Source: Panax quinquefolius | Lineage: Eukaryota; Streptophyta; Magnoliopsida; Apiales; Araliaceae | Direction of reading: 5' to 3' | NCBI GenBank assembly: GCA_020205615.1 | Contig: CM035169.1 | Span: 17,441,546-17,505,545, forward strand | DNA length: 64,000 bases | In this document: positions 11,522-23,560 of the stretch, piece by piece | How the letters are laid out: each line of letters starts with the position of its first letter | Numbering within the stretch: the first letter of the stretch is position 1 | The notes under the pieces: model-generated | What the model saw: only the letters and a program-made list of their open reading frames with translations | The model's database searches: none | What the model was told of the DNA's origin: nothing | Program-made: the position numbers and the translations under genes

Positions 11522-12423
11522 TTATGAGCTTATGATTAACTTACATGTGATAATTTTATTGGGTTCCTCGTCGTCGAGAAAAAAAAAAATCTCTCTCTTA
11601 AACTCTAGGCTTTGGTTTATGCAGGGCGACCTTTGGTGCCTCCATCCTAGTTGAATTTGTCTTGATGGCAACAAAAATCGAGCTAAGTGACCTTCTCTTC
11701 CACAATTATAACATGCTTTGGAATGGCGTGGCGCGATTCGGATGATGTGTCCCTCTCCTCGCATTTGAAGCATATGATAGGTGGTCTTTCTCCTTCCTTA
11801 ACAACGGGTCTTTGGTCTTGGCGTCTTTCCATCATTGTTGAATCTCCTTTTCTTGAAATGTCCATTCTTATTGTTTTGTACGATTACCATAAAGAAGTGG
11901 TTACCATATTTAACTTTTTGATTCCCTCCACGCTTGTTGTCAAACCCGATGACTACTCTCTCATTTGATATTATAATTTTGTTGGTTTTCTCTCTTTTAG
12001 TTACGTTGACTCGTTATCGCGCTCCACTAAGCGAGCCCTATTTACAACATCTCGAATAAAAAGCAGGTTTATGAGAAATAAGATGTTGGCGTATCTACGG
12101 CTTCAAACCTCTTAAAAACATTAGCGCCATTCTCTCTTCATTATCCACAGAGTGGGGCCTGGACGTGATAACTCATAAAATTTTGCCTCGTATTGCGACA
12201 CGGTCGTATTGTTTTGTTCGACTTGATAAACTCCACCTCCTTCATGTGGCGAATACTTTCGGGAAAGTATTTGTCGTTGAAACGACTCTGGAACTTCTCC
12301 CGAATATCTTGATCTGATGAGGTTGAGTCGTTTCTGGAATTCCCACCGATGTCTGCCTCTCCGCATGACATAAAAAAGCGGCAAAAGGGAACCTTTTGCT
12401 CCTCGGAGCATCCCAGACATCAA
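11522..12423 (-). pseudogene. Ty3/gypsy Gag, frameshifted (LTR-A element 2)
   Basis: On the minus strand, from ~12380 down, successive frames give a retrotransposon-gag domain (FNDKYFPESIRHMKEVEFIK and TVSQYEAKFYELSR). Further down comes a CCHC zinc knuckle beginning CYNCGREGHLAR (~11700). The pieces are in different frames, so at least three frameshifts are present. The last knuckle cysteine falls in another frame just after HLAR. The sister copy at 25492-26382 keeps a longer uninterrupted gag segment. Gag would form the particle and bind the element RNA. No protease or polymerase follows it. Confidence 0.85.
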
Positions 12424-12907
12424 ATATCTTGGTAATCTGCTTTATCCATGCTTCCGCGCGAAGTGGTTTTGGCTCTCCTTAAACTCGGTTGGTCCCGGCT
12501 CCTTGAATTGTTTAGCGGTGGCCTTGAGAGTTTCAGTGTGTTCCACCTACGTTTTGGGCGGATCGCTTTACTTTGATGTTGCATGAATTCTAAAAACTTC
12601 TTAAGCGTCTGCGTCGTTAAATCGATTGATCGGTGTTGTTGTTTACGGGAGGATTATCGCCATCTGTTGCACATTATCACGATTATTGATCATGGAGAAT
12701 CAGCGGTCTCACATGCTCCATTCTTATTCTCAACATTCTCGGATGCCATTTTCAAACAACGCCACAAAATAAGGGTTAATTGACATACGACATATTATCA
12801 CTATACTACGTGAGCCAATCAAATACCAAATAAACTTAGGTAGGTCATACTTAGCGAAGGTATTCCCGTCTCTCCCCTCTAGTTCTTATCTCTCATCTCT
12901 TAGCCGG
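12424..12907 (-). mobile_element. LTR-A leader between PBS and gag
   Basis: A segment of ~480 bp between the primer-binding site and the first clear gag homology. It probably holds the untranslated leader plus the unrecognised N-terminus of Gag. No initiating frame can be chosen because of frameshifts. Confidence 0.5.
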
Positions 12908-12914
12908 GATCGTA

Positions 12915-12932
12915 TCCTAGCTACGATACCAA
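12915..12932 (-). promoter_or_regulatory. Primer-binding site, initiator-tRNA-Met type
   Basis: On the minus strand, ttggtatcgtagc followed by taggatacgatcc begins two or three bases after the LTR end GCCACA. It is a slightly altered form of the TGGTATCAGAGC site complementary to the 3' end of tRNA-iMet that is usual in plant Ty3/gypsy and copia elements. It fixes the element's orientation. Confidence 0.8.
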
Positions 12933-12934
12933 GC

Positions 12935-15740
12935 TGTGGCCCCCAAAATTAGGTATCGTCACCCATCTTGGGTATATCACTTACATGGTACATAAATTCA
13001 AATACAACTTACTAATATAAGCGTAGGTATGCAATCGACATAAGCGTGAGTTTGAATACAAATATTGTCTACTAGATATTATCTGAAACTCGAAAGGTCC
13101 TCATTACTACTATTATCACACTTTATTTCACGAGAATAGTGAGGACTACTAATCTTATCCTCTGGACCATTACTCCAGTTCCCCAGGCTAAATCCCGGCT
13201 ATGTTCTCATTTCACGAAGAAAACGGTGAAAGAAAAAAGGTGAGCTCAACTAGCCCGATGAAATATTATGACTAAGATAATGCGAATAATTTATCATTAG
13301 CCTTGACGATGTTAAGCGATAAAATACAATAGACAACAAGTTTAAGCTGCGGTGGAATAAGCGATCCATTAAAAAGAGTCAGTAGAGAATAAAATCTACT
13401 ATCTTTTAGGTTTTAAAGGTTTTCATCAACTTTGTTATAGGCGAGACTCGACTTTAATAAATAATCCACATCATCGAATCACCCACACTTTTCTGACGAG
13501 GATATTCATCAAATTATCGATAATTAAATGACTATCTTAGAATCACCCACAGTCATAATCATACCAAAAACTATCCATCAACTGCATTACGAGACCCTTT
13601 GAGGACTTTTATCACATCATTTATAACAAGCCGTGATTATCTTAGAATGATCCACAGTCATAATCATACTAAGTTCATCTATACCGTGTGGCAGAAGATA
13701 ACATAATATAACATGAGGATGATGACAATGACATAATAATTCATAAAAAACAAGTTCAAAATTATTTTATCCGGGGAATTATTAACGTCAAATTGTCAAA
13801 ATAATCTTTGTTTTGTAGAGTAAAATTCAAGAATGATCGGAAGAATATTTCCATGAAAAGATCTTTGGATGAAGCATGAAAATCGAGGATATTCTACTAA
13901 TTTCATGGAGTATAGAAGTCAAAGTTTTAACCAGTTGGGTATAATAAAGAATGGAATAACAAAAGAAATCACCGTGCATGCGGTGCTTATAGAGCGAGTT
14001 ATTCAACGAGAATAATAATAACGGAACGGTCGGGTGAAATTCACGCAAGCGGGATGTTCAACGAATAAATAATAAAAGATGGAACCGGATCGGGTGTAAA
14101 ACACGAGATAGGATATTCAGCGAGAATGATAAAAAGCGGAACCGGTCGGTGTAAAACACACACGAGACGAGGATGTTCAGCGAATAATAAAAAATGGAAC
14201 CGAATGAAGTTGTAAAACACCCGAGACGAGATGTTCAGCGAGAATAATAATAAAAAACCGGAATATTTAAAACGAATACGAGGATGTTCAGAATAAATGT
14301 TCAATAAGAATAATCACCAGAATGTCACCAAGTATAGTATGTCAGGTATGTATAGGGTATACCACTTTTACGAGTTATTCCAAGCGAGAATAATAAGCGA
14401 TGGAATAACAACAGATTCTCTTCATGAATAAGAAAGAATAACACCCTTTACGAATTACAACAAATAATATTCCCTACCTTAGAAGAAGCGAATATTGGCG
14501 AGGTGAAGTAGCGAGAATACTTTTCTTCTTTCTCTCTATAGTTTCTCTCTCTAGAGTTTGGTGAATTAAGTGAAAAAATAATGAAGCACTAGGCCTCTAT
14601 TTATAGAAGATTTCTAGCTTAGCTTTTGCCGTGTGAAAAAAAGTGGCTTGCGGTTGGTGATGTGAAAAGAAAAGTGGTTTGGCCTTTTGTAATGTGAAAA
14701 GACAAGTGGTTCGGCCTTTTGTAATGTGAAGCGACAAGTGGTTCGGCGCTTTGTAATGTGAAGCGACAAGTGGTTCGGCCTTTTGTAATGTGAAGCGACA
14801 AGTGGTTCGGCCTTGTAAAGGTAATTACTATTGACAATAATTACTATTAATAATTACTATTGTGAAGGTAATTACTATTCACAAAGGTAATTACTATTAC
14901 TATTACTATTGCGAAGATAATTACTATTCACAAATTACTATTCACAAAGTAATTACTATTGGCGTGAAGTAATTACTATTGTGAAGGTAATTACTATTGT
15001 GAAGATAATTACTATTCACAAAGGTAATTACTATTGAAAAGTAATTACTATTGATGAAGAGACTCTTAGATGATGACATATGGGCCCCCATAAAATAATC
15101 AAACTTACCACAAATGTCTCATATGAGACTCTTTATATACATCGAGGATTGAATAAATATTACCACAAATCATTTTATTTTTAATCGACACATATTTAAT
15201 CTTTCAACAATTATTAATCATTTATAACTTGTCGTCTCAATTATTGATTTAATCTTATAACATATTATCTGAGATGATCTTGTGACAATAATTGAATCGA
15301 TAATATAAGAGATATGATCGTGATTCTTATAGCAATAATTGAGCATAGGTGAGTGACTTCTCACGTAAGCATCGATAATCGATATCGTGTGTTTCTTATC
15401 TGACTACTCTGGCGTATTCTTTGTACTTTTACTCTTAGGGTAGTTCAGCGGTTTTAACGGTAACACCTCTGCTGTAGTTATTTTTATAGAAAGATAATTT
15501 TGTGGTTTTTTCTAACTACGACAATACTTAGTTAATGGGGTCCACCAATGATTGGTAGTCGTCGTGCGAATATTCCCAAACAAAAGAATATTCCCAGAGC
15601 AAAGCGAATATTTTATAACAACTTGCATACTTTGCAAAATTTATAAATACTACCCATGACTATAATATTATCTTAAATTCACACCGTAATATTAAAAAAT
15701 TATTTAAACAAAATTTAAATCTTTATTGATAAAGGTGAAA
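12935..15740 (-). repeat. 5' LTR of LTR-A element 2
   Basis: About 2.8 kb, colinear with 5948-8689 in direct orientation. It ends at the PBS with the complement of TGTGGCCCCC (12935). The distal start stops at aaatctttattgataaa (15740), so the terminal ~15-20 bp with TGTGAGACC is missing and copia gag sequence follows at once. Confidence 0.85.
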
Positions 15741-15744
15741 TCTT

Positions 15745-16169
15745 TCCTTCGGTTGTGTCCGTAAAAGACAAAGGATATTTGGTATTAAATACTCGATCTT
15801 TAATCCTTCATGATATGGTGGACGAAGAAAATTATAGCTTTTACATTTTGTGCAAGTTCTTTGTATTTCTGATTGATGGTCTTTTCTAACTTTCGTTTGC
15901 GAAGGTGCGATTACTACGCATCAAGTGCCAAAGCGAATAGTTGTCTCCAGAGATTTTCAAAATGAAAAATCTATTTTGCCAAGTTTGCCATCTGATTACA
16001 GGTTTAAACACAATTTTATTATTTATTAAAATAATAAATAATTAGCATATATGATATAGAAAAATAAACCAAGTCCACGACCTCAGTGGTGATAAAATGT
16101 AAATATAAATATTCTTATATTTACGTTATTAATATAATCTGAAATGGATCTTCACTGAAGCGTGCGATA
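15745..16169 (-). pseudogene. Ty1/copia gag N-terminal relic
   Basis: Minus-strand translation around 16000-15900 reads KIDFSILKISGDNYLAWALD, the start of the copia Gag (UBN2-type) domain, then decays through indels. The 5' leader up to ~16150 is also preserved. The same stretch, same strand, is found at 28270-28690. It ends where LTR-A element 2 begins and is cut at 16170 by an LTR-B start. Confidence 0.85.
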
Positions 16170-17454
16170 TATAAGACCCCAAATTTTTTTAAATAAAAGG
16201 AATTTCCTTTATTTATTATTTTGAAATAATAAGGGTTGATTTGATTAATGTGGATAGTAAAGGGTTAAATCATAAAATATTTCAAAATAAGCAGTGGTTA
16301 TAAAATATTCATTTTTGTCGGAGAATATTTGTTTGGTGCAGTGGAATATTTGTCTTTGTCGGGGAATATTAGTTTGGTCGTAGAATATTACATCTTGTCG
16401 GGGATATTAAATGACGAAGTAGTGACCATGTGTAGCCCATAATCTTGAAGCGATTGGATGAGGAAAAGCGATGAAGTTTGGGTGGTTATAAATAACGGCG
16501 TAGTTGTTATGATTAAAATTTGTAGTTATTCTGGTTAATTACATTGGAATACCGGTGGTTAAAATACGATGTCTGGCGTGGTTCTTGCGATGGCATGCAG
16601 GTATTGCAGTATTGTTGAATTATTGATCCTTACGTGAAGGCACTACTTTCGATAATTATTACGGATGAATTCTTTGTTCAATAGTTTATTTTATTGATTC
16701 GATAATTCTTTGCGTTGATATTTTTTATATTATTGTTGTTCGATAATTGTCATTTGCCTGATATTTCCCATTATCGGATCAATAATTCATATTATTTGAA
16801 TAATATTATTAGATAACATTATTGGCAATGTCTAGAAAGTTACATCTAAGGAGAGGTTTGGTCACCTAATTGCGGCGCCCGATGGGAGAGATCCTTGTTG
16901 GAAGCCCCTGCTCTGGAGCAACTGGTTTGTCATAAATGTGATTACATAATATTATTTGTGAATAATTAATTATTGATTCATATGATAAGGAAATATTTAT
17001 TTTATATGAATATAAATGATGGATTTATTTATGTGGTTATTAATGAAGGAATTAATGTTGAGGTGTTTTATCGGTATTTTATCGGATTGGAGGTATTAAA
17101 AATCAAATCGGGGTTTTGAGATATATTACGAGGGTTATAATTTTTAATCAAATAGTTGGATTGTGTAGTAATTTTTGGTATGTTATACATATCGTAAGTT
17201 GAGTATATGTCCACAAATTTTGAGCCGTTAAAAATGCTTGCGAATGATTTGTTGTGAATTTTAAGAGGTGTCGGGATTCGGAAATTAGGTTTATAATTGA
17301 TTTTGGTGGAAAATTCTAGAATTGAGTGGGCCCCACTTGTGGTTGGTGAAAAAAATGTGCTGAATTTTATTTCAAATGTGGTGGGTGGCAATACTAGCGA
17401 GGTAAAAAGCCATAAATGGGTCAGTCGAGTCTGTCTTGCTGGTAATTTAACATT

Positions 17455-17466
17455 TTCTATAAATAG
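17455..17466 (+). promoter_or_regulatory. TATA box of LTR-B
   Basis: The string ttctataaatag lies ~1.29 kb inside LTR-B and recurs as cctataaatag at 57776 and reversed near 43620. It is followed by a short leader rich in tctctctt. Confidence 0.65.
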
Positions 17467-17734
17467 AAATTTAAGTTAGAATTGAAAATCACACGAAACA
17501 AAGTTTTCTCTCTTCTCTCTATATTATTGAGTGTATTTTGTGAGTATTTAGATACTTTGAGAGTTCTTTGTTCGTACAAGTTTCATTCGACATCACTTGA
17601 GCCTTTCCTTAAAATCTTGATTCTTTGAGGTAAGGGATATTATTTTTTTTGTAATGATATTATTTCTTGATATCATTATCTTTGAAATATTGATCTGAAG
17701 TTTTTATCAAATTTGGAACTTTTTCATATGGGGT

Positions 17735-17910
17735 TACTATTCATGAGTTCTTATTCACGAGTTCTTATTCATGAGTTCTTATTCACGAGTTCTTATTCAC
17801 GAGTACTATTAAGGCGTGAAAATGTTTTTTGTGGAATTTCTATCTTTTGGTGTCCGAGATTCTTATTCACGTGTCTGACCTTATTATTCACGTATCTGAC
17901 ACTATTCACG
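17735..17910 (+). repeat. Short array of gagttcttattcac units in LTR-B
   Basis: Five closely packed copies of ~15 bp plus looser copies (cgtatctgacactattca) downstream. Counterparts are at 58065-58265 and reversed at 43180-43340. Confidence 0.85.
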
Positions 17911-18164
17911 TATCTGGCACTATTCATAGAAAATGAAAATTTTTCTTTTTGTCCAAAACATCTATTACGGATACTAGCTTTGATTGTATCCATGTTTTGA
18001 TCATTCTTGAATTTTACACCACTATGATTATTTTGAGGTATTGTTGGACATGGATAAAAAACAAAAGTCACGAATCCTTAATCCTTAATCCTTGTCATTT
18101 TGTTTCCTTTGGATTAGTTCTTTAAAAATATTTTTCATCATCCTCGGTCTTAAATGATGATATT

Positions 18165-18480
18165 ATTGAATATCTTTGGCTGTGGTGCAGAATGAATGAT
18201 TTACGAAGAATATCTTTGGCTTGTAGTGCAAAGATGAGCGAGAGTGTTTAAATGAACATGGCCGAAGTGATGAATATCTTTGGCTGTTATGGTCTGAAGA
18301 TGAGCAGTGTTTAAATGAACATGTGGATCGATGAATATCTTTGGCCTTTAGTGCAAAGATGAGCAGTGTTGAGATGAACATGGTTAGATTGATGAATATC
18401 TTTGGCACGTAGTGCAAAGATGAATATTTGATTTGAGATGAATATTGATTGATGTTACGAGGATAAAATATTGATGATGG
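18165..18480 (+). repeat. Tandem array of ~65-70-bp units in LTR-B
   Basis: About five units carry gatgaatatctttggc followed by tagtgcaaagatgagcag and tgtttaaatgaacatgg. The same array is at 58495-58770 and, reverse-complemented, at 42740-42950. The core gaatatctttggc with tagtgc resembles the LTR-A array core gattatctttggtagtag. Confidence 0.85.
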
Positions 18481-18974
18481 ATACATTAAATTCATAGATT
18501 ATAGTAGATTTCATTCTCTACGTAACTCTTACATGAATTATTATTTTTTTGCGAATATTGATCACGAAACTTGTTATCTATTGTATTACATCAGATTTTT
18601 CCTGTTGAGACTAACGATAATTTGTTGTATATTATCTTAGTCATAACATTCTCTATCTTTGGGCTAGTTGAAAGCTCACCTTTTCTTGTTGTTCCATTTT
18701 CTTCTCGGGGAGGCGAGAATGTGGCAATCTACTAGTCGGGTATGGAATGAAGGTTCTAGAGAGTTTGTTTAGTAGTCACTCACCATTATTGTAAAATAAT
18801 GTATCGATAAATGTGATGAGGATTTATTTGAGTATAAATATTGTCTAGAAGATAATATTTGTATTTAAACTCACGATTTTATTGTTGTGATAATAAAGTT
18901 GTAGTTGTTTTACATCACCGTGTATTTGGCGATTTCGAATGGGTTGGATGGAATGGACCTATTTTTGAAATTAA

Positions 18975-19977
18975 ATCGCGATGTCAGTTCGATTTTTATC
19001 GATAAACAACGGTAAGCTTAAGCTATGGTCCAAAATGTAAATCGATTATTTACTCAATTTTTGAGATCACTTGAAATTTTTTTTTTACCACTCAATTTTT
19101 GATCCTCATTCGATTTTGACCTCTCGAAAAGGCAAACCATCCTTTCATGAGTGGTGGAGTTAGTACTTTATTTGTGGCATGAAAGTGTGGATCTTTGGAG
19201 TGCGACTCTATTCTACTGTGACTCTTTTGCGGCCTTGTGCCGCAGAATAACGAAATTACTCTCTTTTGATTTCTCTAACCTCGGTTTGTTTTTCATAAAT
19301 CAATTGTGATTTCACTTTTGTTAGTATTATTAAATTGGATATTTGGATCGTTTATGCAAGTCGAAAGTATAAATTATTAAAAAAAATTGGTTAGAAGTAC
19401 TGCTATAGAACCCCCGCCAAATTTTATAACTTATTCTTAATTTTATTGCATTCTTTAAATTCTTTTGGCTTCCATGCTTTATAAGCTTCCCCTACATACA
19501 TGTGGCTTGCCACGTGGAGATTAGCTTTGGTTGGGCTCGTGGCTAATGATTCTGGGTCATTGCATAAAGTTTTTTGACAAAATTTATTTAAAAATTACGT
19601 TGTTTTTAGTTAAAGTTGTCTTTTCAAGGGTTGTGCCCCATATGATGAATCACTAATTCCTTCTATAAATAGTCTAGAAGGCCAGTCTTTTCATTCATTC
19701 AATTCACTAGTATTCAAATATTATCACTTATTTAAGTCTTCATTTGTTCATCAATATTTCATAGTTATTTTTGAGAGAGTCAAAACATTTATTTTGGTTC
19801 CTTGAGTATACTATTTGTAGTATTGTTATAGTATATGATGTAATTGTATAAGCAGGAGGCAAGTCTTTATTAACTTCTAAGCATTATATAAAAGCATAAT
19901 TGTGTCTGAAGACGTAAAGCAAAAAGATCTTAAGCGCGGACATTAATTTTCTGCATTTCAACTTTGATTCACAAAAG

Positions 19978-20020
<43 letters not shown>

Positions 20021-20228
20021 CTGTTCATTCAATTTTGATAACATTATTTAAATAAATTTGATTCGATTTAACCCAAAATTTGATCCCGACTTAAAATTTA
20101 ACACGCCTTATTTCAGTAATGCTCTCGTTTTCATGCATACCTGTTGTGTTTGAATTACAAAAACACAAAAGAGCTGCGCGCAGCCATGCACCACAATGGT
20201 CAAAGCAGCCACAAATTGTCTTCTTCTT
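18975..20228 (+). repeat. Inverted repeat arm D, left copy (cut by the scaffold gap)
   Basis: From ttcgatttttatcgataaac onward this is the reverse complement of about 40314-41545. Inside are a TATA-like ctataaatagtctagaag (19665), a (TA)n run at 19982-20018 and the string gagctgcgcgcagcc (20170). The overall look is of a short-LTR retrotransposon remnant without coding capacity, but I cannot name the family. It stops at the N run where the other arm has a ga/ta/ca microsatellite. Confidence 0.8.
19982..20018. repeat. (TA)n microsatellite
   Basis: An uninterrupted run of alternating t and a, ~37 bp. The inverted copy at 40510-40556 is longer. Confidence 0.95.
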
Positions 20229-20328
20229 NNNNNNNNNNNNNNNNNNNNNNNNNNNNNNNNNNNNNNNNNNNNNNNNNNNNNNNNNNNNNNNNNNNNNNNN
20301 NNNNNNNNNNNNNNNNNNNNNNNNNNNN
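20229..20328. other. Scaffold gap of exactly 100 N
   Basis: One hundred consecutive N, a conventional placeholder of unknown true size. On the left arm D is interrupted just before a predicted microsatellite. On the right the sequence resumes inside an LTR-A, ~240 bp in from its end. Confidence 0.95.
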
Positions 20329-22703
20329 AAAGAAAGGTGAGCTCAACTAGTCCAATAAGAAATATTATGACTAAGATAATGCAGAATAATTTATCATTAG
20401 CCTTCAACGAGTGTTAAACCGATAAAATACAATAGAACAACAAGTTTAAGCTAGCCGGAATAAGCAATCCATTAAAAGAGTCGAGTAGAGAATAAAGTCT
20501 ACTATCTTTTAGGTTTTAAAAGGTTTTCATCATTGTTATAAGTGAGACTCACTTTAATAAATAATCCACATCATCGAATCACCCCGCACTTACTTTTTCT
20601 GACGAGGATATTCATCAAATTATCAATGGTCAAATGACTATAATCAAATCACCCCTGTCATAATCATACCAAAACTATCCATCATTTTGCATTACGAGCC
20701 ACCGAGGACTTTTATCACATCATTTATAACAAGCCATGATTATACTAGAATGATCCACGGTCATAATCATACTAAGTTCATCTATACACATAAAATAGAA
20801 GATAACATAATATAACATGAGAATGATAACAATGACGTAATAATTCAATAAAAACAAGTTCAAGAATTATTTTATCCGAATTATTAACGTCCAAATTGTC
20901 AAAATGATCTTTGCTTTTGTAGAGTAAAATTCAAAATGATCGAGAAGAATATTTCCATGAAAGATCTTGGATGAAGCGCAAATATCAAGGATATTCTACT
21001 AATTTCATGGAGTATAGAAGTCAAAGTTTTTAACCAACTGGGTATAATAAAGAATGGAATAACAAAAGAAATCACCATGCATGCGGTTGCCCGATATAGA
21101 CAAATTATTCCAACAGAATAATAATAACGGAACCAGTCGGTGAAATTCACTTTTGCAAGCGGGATGTTCCAACGTAATAATAAAGATGGAACGGTCCGGG
21201 TGTAAAACACACGCGATAGGATATTCCAATGAGAATGATAAAGAATTTAACCAAGTCCTGTAAAACACACACGCATGAGGATGTTCCAACAGAATAATAA
21301 AGAGCGAATACCGAGTCCTGTAAAACACATGAATGTGGATGTTCCAGAGAATAATAATAAAAATAAGAACCGAATCCCAATGTAAAACACGAATGATAGG
21401 ATGTTCCAAACGTAATAATAAAGAATGTCACCAAGTAAAGGGTAAACCACGCATTATACGAGTTATTCTAATGAATAATAAACAATGGAATAACAACGAT
21501 TCTCTTCATGAATAAGAAAGAATAACACCCCTTACGAATTACAACAAATAATATTCCCTACCTTAGAAGAACCGAATATTAGCAAGGTGAAGTAGCGAAT
21601 ATACTTTTCTTCTTTCTCTATAGTTTCTCTCTCTAGTTTCGATTGAATTAAGTGAAAAATAATGAAGCACTAGGCCTCTATTTATAGAAGATTTCTAGTT
21701 TAGCTTTTTACTTAGCATGAAAAAAGCAGTGGCAATTTGCCGTGTGAAAAGAAAAGTGGCTTAACGATTGTGATGTGAAACCGACAAGTGGTTCGGCCTT
21801 TTTGTAATGTGAAACGACAAGTGGTTCGATGCTGGTAAAGGTAATTACCATTGACGAAGGTAATTACTATTCACAAAGGTAATTACTATTGACGAAGGTA
21901 ATTACTATTGACGAAGATAATTACTTATTCACAAAGGTAATTACTATTGAAAGGTAATTACTATTGACGAAGATAATTACTATTCACAAAGGTAATTACA
22001 ATTGTGAAAGTAATTACTATTGACGAAGAGACTCTTAGATGATGACATATGGGCCCCCATAAAATAATCAAACTTACCACAAATGTCTCATAATGAGACT
22101 CTTTATATACATTAAGATTGAATAAATATTACCACAAATCATTTTATTTTAATCGACCATATTTAATCTTTCAACAATTATTAATCATTTATAACTTGTA
22201 AATTCTCAATTATTGATTTAATACAATAACATATTATCTGAGATGATCTTTGTGACAATAATTGAATCAATAATATAAGAGATATGATGCGTGATTACTA
22301 TAGCAATAATTGAAGCATATTTGGTGACTTCTCACGTAAGCATCGATAATCAATATCGTGTGCTTCTATCTGACTCACGTATTCTTTGACTTTTTTCTAC
22401 CGGGTAGTTCAACGGTTTTAATTGATAACACCTCTGCGTTATTTTTATAGAAAGACAATTTTGTCGTTTTCTAACTACGACAATACTTAGTTGTGGGGTC
22501 CACCAATGATTGGTAGCCGTCGCGAATATTCACCGACAAAAGAATATTCCCCAGCCAAAACGAATATTTTATAACAACTTGCATACTTTGCAAAATTTAT
22601 AAATACTACCCACAACTATAATATTATCTTAAATTCACACCATAATATTAAAAATTATTTCACAAAATTTAAATCTTTATTGATAAAATCACGGGGTCTC
22701 ACT
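20329..22703 (-). repeat. 3' LTR of LTR-A element 3 (truncated by gap)
   Basis: Matches 6190-8689 in the same orientation, including all three tandem arrays (about 21110-21480, 21715-21835 and 21838-22025). The internal edge is ggtctcac at 22695-22702, followed by the pyrimidine complement of the PPT. Confidence 0.85.
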
Positions 22704-23139
22704 CTCCTCCTCATATGGAATTTAAGCCCTCGAAATTAGGGTACGATACAATTGTATGATAAAGAGGTGAGGATACCTTGAATACCTTTATCATTTGAAA
22801 ACATTAAATTCATCTTTGTAATCCGGCCAAAGATATTTATTCACAATTCATCTTTGCACTACAGGCCAAAGATATACAACTGTAAAACCAATAATGCTGA
22901 GACGCAGCTTAATAGTATCACGACCACGAATTATCCATGCACCACTGGCCAAGGATATTCGTGTTTTCAATTACGGTCATGATTATACCGAATAATCCTT
23001 GGTCATAATCATACCAAGTCTATCAATGCACTACGGCCAAAGATGACTTTTACCACATCCATGAATTAATATTTCATTCTTTGAGACTCAAATTTCAATA
23101 ATTAATCCATATCATCGAATCATCCCTCGCATCTACAGA

Positions 23140-23560
23140 CCAATGATATTCATTAAGTATCACGACCACGAATTATCCATGCACTTCGCTACCAAAGATA
23201 ATCGTGTATTCATTAAGATCACGACCACAAATTATCCATGCACTCACGCACCAAAAGATAATCGTATGTATTCATTAGTATCACGACCACAAATTATCCA
23301 TGCATTCGTGCGAAGATAATCGTGTATTCATTAGTATCCGACCACAAATTATCCATACACTACGTGCCAAGATAATCGATGTATTCATTAATTATCACGA
23401 CCCAATAATTATCCATACGACCACGTGCAAAGATAATCGTGTATTCATTAAGTATCACGACCACAATTATCCATGCACTCGTGCGAAAGATAATCGTGTT
23501 TTCAATTACGGTCATGATTATACCGAAACAATCCACAGTCATAATCATACCAAGTCCATC
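23140..23560 (-). repeat. Tandem array, ~60-bp units, in LTR-A element 3 interior
   Basis: About seven units of gataatcgtgtattcattag plus tatcacgaccacaaattatcc, equivalent to 9125-9540. Confidence 0.88.

Larger units (their letters stand above)
5948..15740 (-). mobile_element. LTR-A element 2: near-complete non-autonomous Ty3/gypsy element
   Basis: Read on the minus strand: 5' LTR (15740-12935), a tRNA-Met-like PBS (12932-12915), a gag relic (12423-11522), a 2.3-kb non-coding region with a tandem array, a PPT (8702-8690) and a 3' LTR (8689-5948). No protease, reverse transcriptase, RNase H or integrase motif is seen in the 4.2-kb interior, so it must have depended on enzymes from another element. 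Both outer LTR ends look shaved: the 5' LTR lacks its terminal TGTGAGACC and the 3' LTR lacks the last ~45 bp. No target-site duplication can be claimed. The composition resembles gag-only LTR elements described in plants. Confidence 0.85.
16170..18965 (+). mobile_element. LTR-B: solo or partial gypsy-type LTR
   Basis: It starts with a TATAAGACCCC form of the TGTAAGACC start seen at 41676, 56568 and, reversed, at 59633. It runs ~2.8 kb through a TATA box, a pentadecamer-like array and a ~65-bp array to a segment resembling the LTR-A end (gggctagttg followed by agctcacc). No internal region follows, so it is probably a solo LTR. The right end is set only by loss of similarity to other copies and the start of repeat arm D. 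Confidence 0.7.

Noticed and set aside
20108..20417. ORFs of 68-103 codons across the scaffold gap
   Set aside because: They run through the 100 N and have no real sequence for a third of their length.
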